DNA of 6,247 nucleotides from the NCBI GenBank assembly GCA_013361595.1, contig JABFXT010000444.1:1-6247 (forward strand). The letters are read 5' to 3'. Positions 5,061 through 6,247 of the stretch are shown piece by piece. This DNA is from Nocardia sp. (GTDB lineage: Bacteria; Actinomycetota; Actinomycetes; Mycobacteriales; Mycobacteriaceae). A program made the translations under genes and the position numbers. Each line of letters starts with the position of its first letter. The stretch's first letter is position 1. The notes under the pieces are model-generated. The model was not told the origin of the DNA, made no database searches, and saw only the letters and a program-made list of their open reading frames with translations.

Positions 5061-6247
5061 ACACACCTACCGGATCGGTGTGGTCGGGCCGTCGGATCTG
5101 GTGTCGCTGGTCAAACGCGTTGCCGCGCTGGAGTTCACCGACCACCTCGTGGTACCGCTGACCTACCGCCACGAAACGCAGACCGTGGAGGTGATCGCGG
5201 CCGGTCCCGATGTGGACGCGCTGCTGTTCACCGGCGTCATCCCCTATACGCTGGCCCAGGCCGCGGGAGCCCTCACCGTGCCCGCCGCCTATATCGACTA
5301 CACCGGCGCCACCCTCTACGGCGCGCTGGTGGAACTCATGTCCGCCGGGCACGATCCGGCGCGTATCTCCATCGATACGCTGGCCCGCCCTCTGGTGGTC
5401 GAGAGCCTGTCCCATGTCGGGATCGCCACCGCCGATATCGCCACCGCCGAATACCGCAGGGGCATCGATGTGCGGCGCTTCGCGCAGTTCCACCGCGACC
5501 GTGCCCGCACGCATCCGGGCACGGTGGCCATCACCTGCGTCCGGTCGGTGTACGAACTGATCCGGGAGGACATCTACACGATTCGTCTCGCCCCGGCGAT
5601 CGCCTCCGTACGCACCGCGCTCGAAACGGTGACGATGGAACTGGCGGGCCGGATCTCCTCCGACGCCCAGGTCGTCCTCGGCATGATCGAGCTGCCCGAA
5701 CCCGACGACGCGCTGGCCGGCGATATCCGCGCATTGGCCGGGAGCCTGTTCCCGGTCGGTCCGGCCGGTTATGTCCTGGTCAGCACTCGCGGTGTACTGG
5801 CCCAGCACACTTGCGACTGGACCGTCATGCCGCTGCTCGAACAGCTCTCGCGACGGCACAACTGGGTACGGATCGGACTCGGCGTCGGCCGGTCGGCCGC
5901 CGATGCCGAAGCGCTGGCCCGGCGAGCCGTCGAACGATGCCGTACCGCCGGACCTTTCACGGCGATCGTCTCGGTGGGTTCCGGACGCGATTTCGTGATC
6001 ACCGAGACCGAGGCCGATCCCGACCGGACCGAGGAGCCGGTGAGCCTGCACGTGGCGGCCCGCCGGGCCGGGCTGTCCCGGGCGACGCTGGTCAAACTCG
6101 AGGCCGCGGTCGCCGCCCACCCCGGCGGCGAGGTCACCGCCGCGGATATCGCCGCAGCGCTGGGAATCGAGCCGCGTTCGGCGCGAAGGACATTGAAACA
6201 GCTCGAACGGTCCGGTCTGGCGCAGCCGGTGGGGACAGTCGGAAGCG
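5044..6247 (+). CDS. Probable transcriptional regulator: PrpR_N-like sensor, GGDEF-like region and C-terminal winged HTH (3' end cut)
   Basis: The open frame runs from ATG 5044 to the right edge without a stop (401 codons), so the C-terminus is incomplete. The N-terminal part (about 9-100) alternates strands and helices: [11 protein letters not shown], then [16 protein letters not shown] and [14 protein letters not shown]. This is similar in layout to PrpR_N-type ligand domains. A middle part contains YVLVSTRG (243-250) and [21 protein letters not shown] (275-295). That pattern resembles the end of GGDEF or GTP-cyclohydrolase-III-like folds, but I see no GGDEF catalytic loop. Residues about 364-396 ([33 protein letters not shown]) form a convincing winged helix-turn-helix. 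The start overlaps sdaA by 17 bases with a G-run about 12 bases upstream, indicating translational coupling; a control role over sdaA is inferred. I do not recognise a named family with certainty. Domain calls other than the HTH are tentative. Confidence 0.78.
   Translation, partial: MSSNAEHTYRIGVVGPSDLVSLVKRVAALEFTDHLVVPLTYRHETQTVEVIAAGPDVDALLFTGVIPYTLAQAAGALTVPAAYIDYTGATLYGALVELMSAGHDPARISIDTLARPLVVESLSHVGIATADIATAEYRRGIDVRRFAQFHRDRARTHPGTVAITCVRSVYELIREDIYTIRLAPAIASVRTALETVTMELAGRISSDAQVVLGMIELPEPDDALAGDIRALAGSLFPVGPAGYVLVSTRGVLAQHTCDWTVMPLLEQLSRRHNWVRIGLGVGRSAADAEALARRAVERCRTAGPFTAIVSVGSGRDFVITETEADPDRTEEPVSLHVAARRAGLSRATLVKLEAAVAAHPGGEVTAADIAAALGIEPRSARRTLKQLERSGLAQPVGTVGS
5422..5451 (+). 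repeat. Two tandem 15-base units inside the regulator gene
   Basis: ATCGCCACCGCCGAT is followed directly by ATCGCCACCGCCGAA, 14 of 15 bases identical. They encode IATAD and IATAE (residues 127-136 of the regulator). The repeat is in frame and looks like a small local duplication. Confidence 0.7.

Noticed and set aside
3996..5066. Minus-strand open frame opposite sdaA
   Set aside because: The product is Gly/Asp/Val-rich without motifs. The plus strand encodes an SdaA with every conserved cysteine in place.
5041..6120. Minus-strand open frame opposite the regulator
   Set aside because: The composition is typical of an antisense frame. The plus frame stays open from 5044 to the edge, has G/C-rich third positions and ends in a convincing winged HTH.

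Overview
The window is GC-rich (roughly two thirds G+C by eye), almost wholly coding, with strong G/C at third codon positions, GTG as well as ATG starts, and tight or overlapping gene junctions. This fits a high-GC actinomycete. The proteins look most like those of Nocardia and its relatives, but that placement is an impression, not a search result.

Layout: two divergent transcription units flank one 92-base intergenic region (3616-3707). Leftward (minus strand, read from 3615 down to 1) lies a compact four-gene unit. In transcription order it holds an extended-SDR NAD(P)-dependent epimerase/dehydratase-type protein, a dihydrodipicolinate synthase (DapA)-superfamily lyase/aldolase, a 12-TM MFS transporter of the metabolite:H+ symporter type, and the N-terminus of a Gfo/Idh/MocA-type oxidoreductase that runs off the left edge. 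The junctions are TGATG (1-base overlap), ATGA (4-base overlap) and a 10-base gap. Rightward (plus strand) lie sdaA, the single-chain iron-sulfur L-serine dehydratase, and an overlapping gene (17 bases shared). The latter encodes a probable regulator with a C-terminal winged helix-turn-helix, and it runs off the right edge.

How they may work together (inference): the leftward unit looks like a small uptake-and-catabolism pathway, with one importer, two nucleotide-dependent oxidoreductases or epimerases, and one Schiff-base lyase. A carboxylated sugar or hydroxy-acid substrate is plausible, but the substrate cannot be read from sequence. SdaA converts L-serine to pyruvate and ammonia. The shared intergenic region contains a 22-base imperfect palindrome (3640-3661) lying on the likely promoters of both units, so a single regulator could control both. 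I see no RNA genes, mobile elements, CRISPR array or clear terminator. Apart from the intergenic region no stretch lacks a gene.

The most interesting points are: the uncharacterised catabolic unit itself; the palindromic operator candidate; an SDR protein whose YxxxK lysine is a cysteine; a DapA-like enzyme that keeps the Thr-Thr, Tyr and Lys positions but lacks the usual substrate-binding arginine; and the unusual three-part regulator fused translationally to sdaA.
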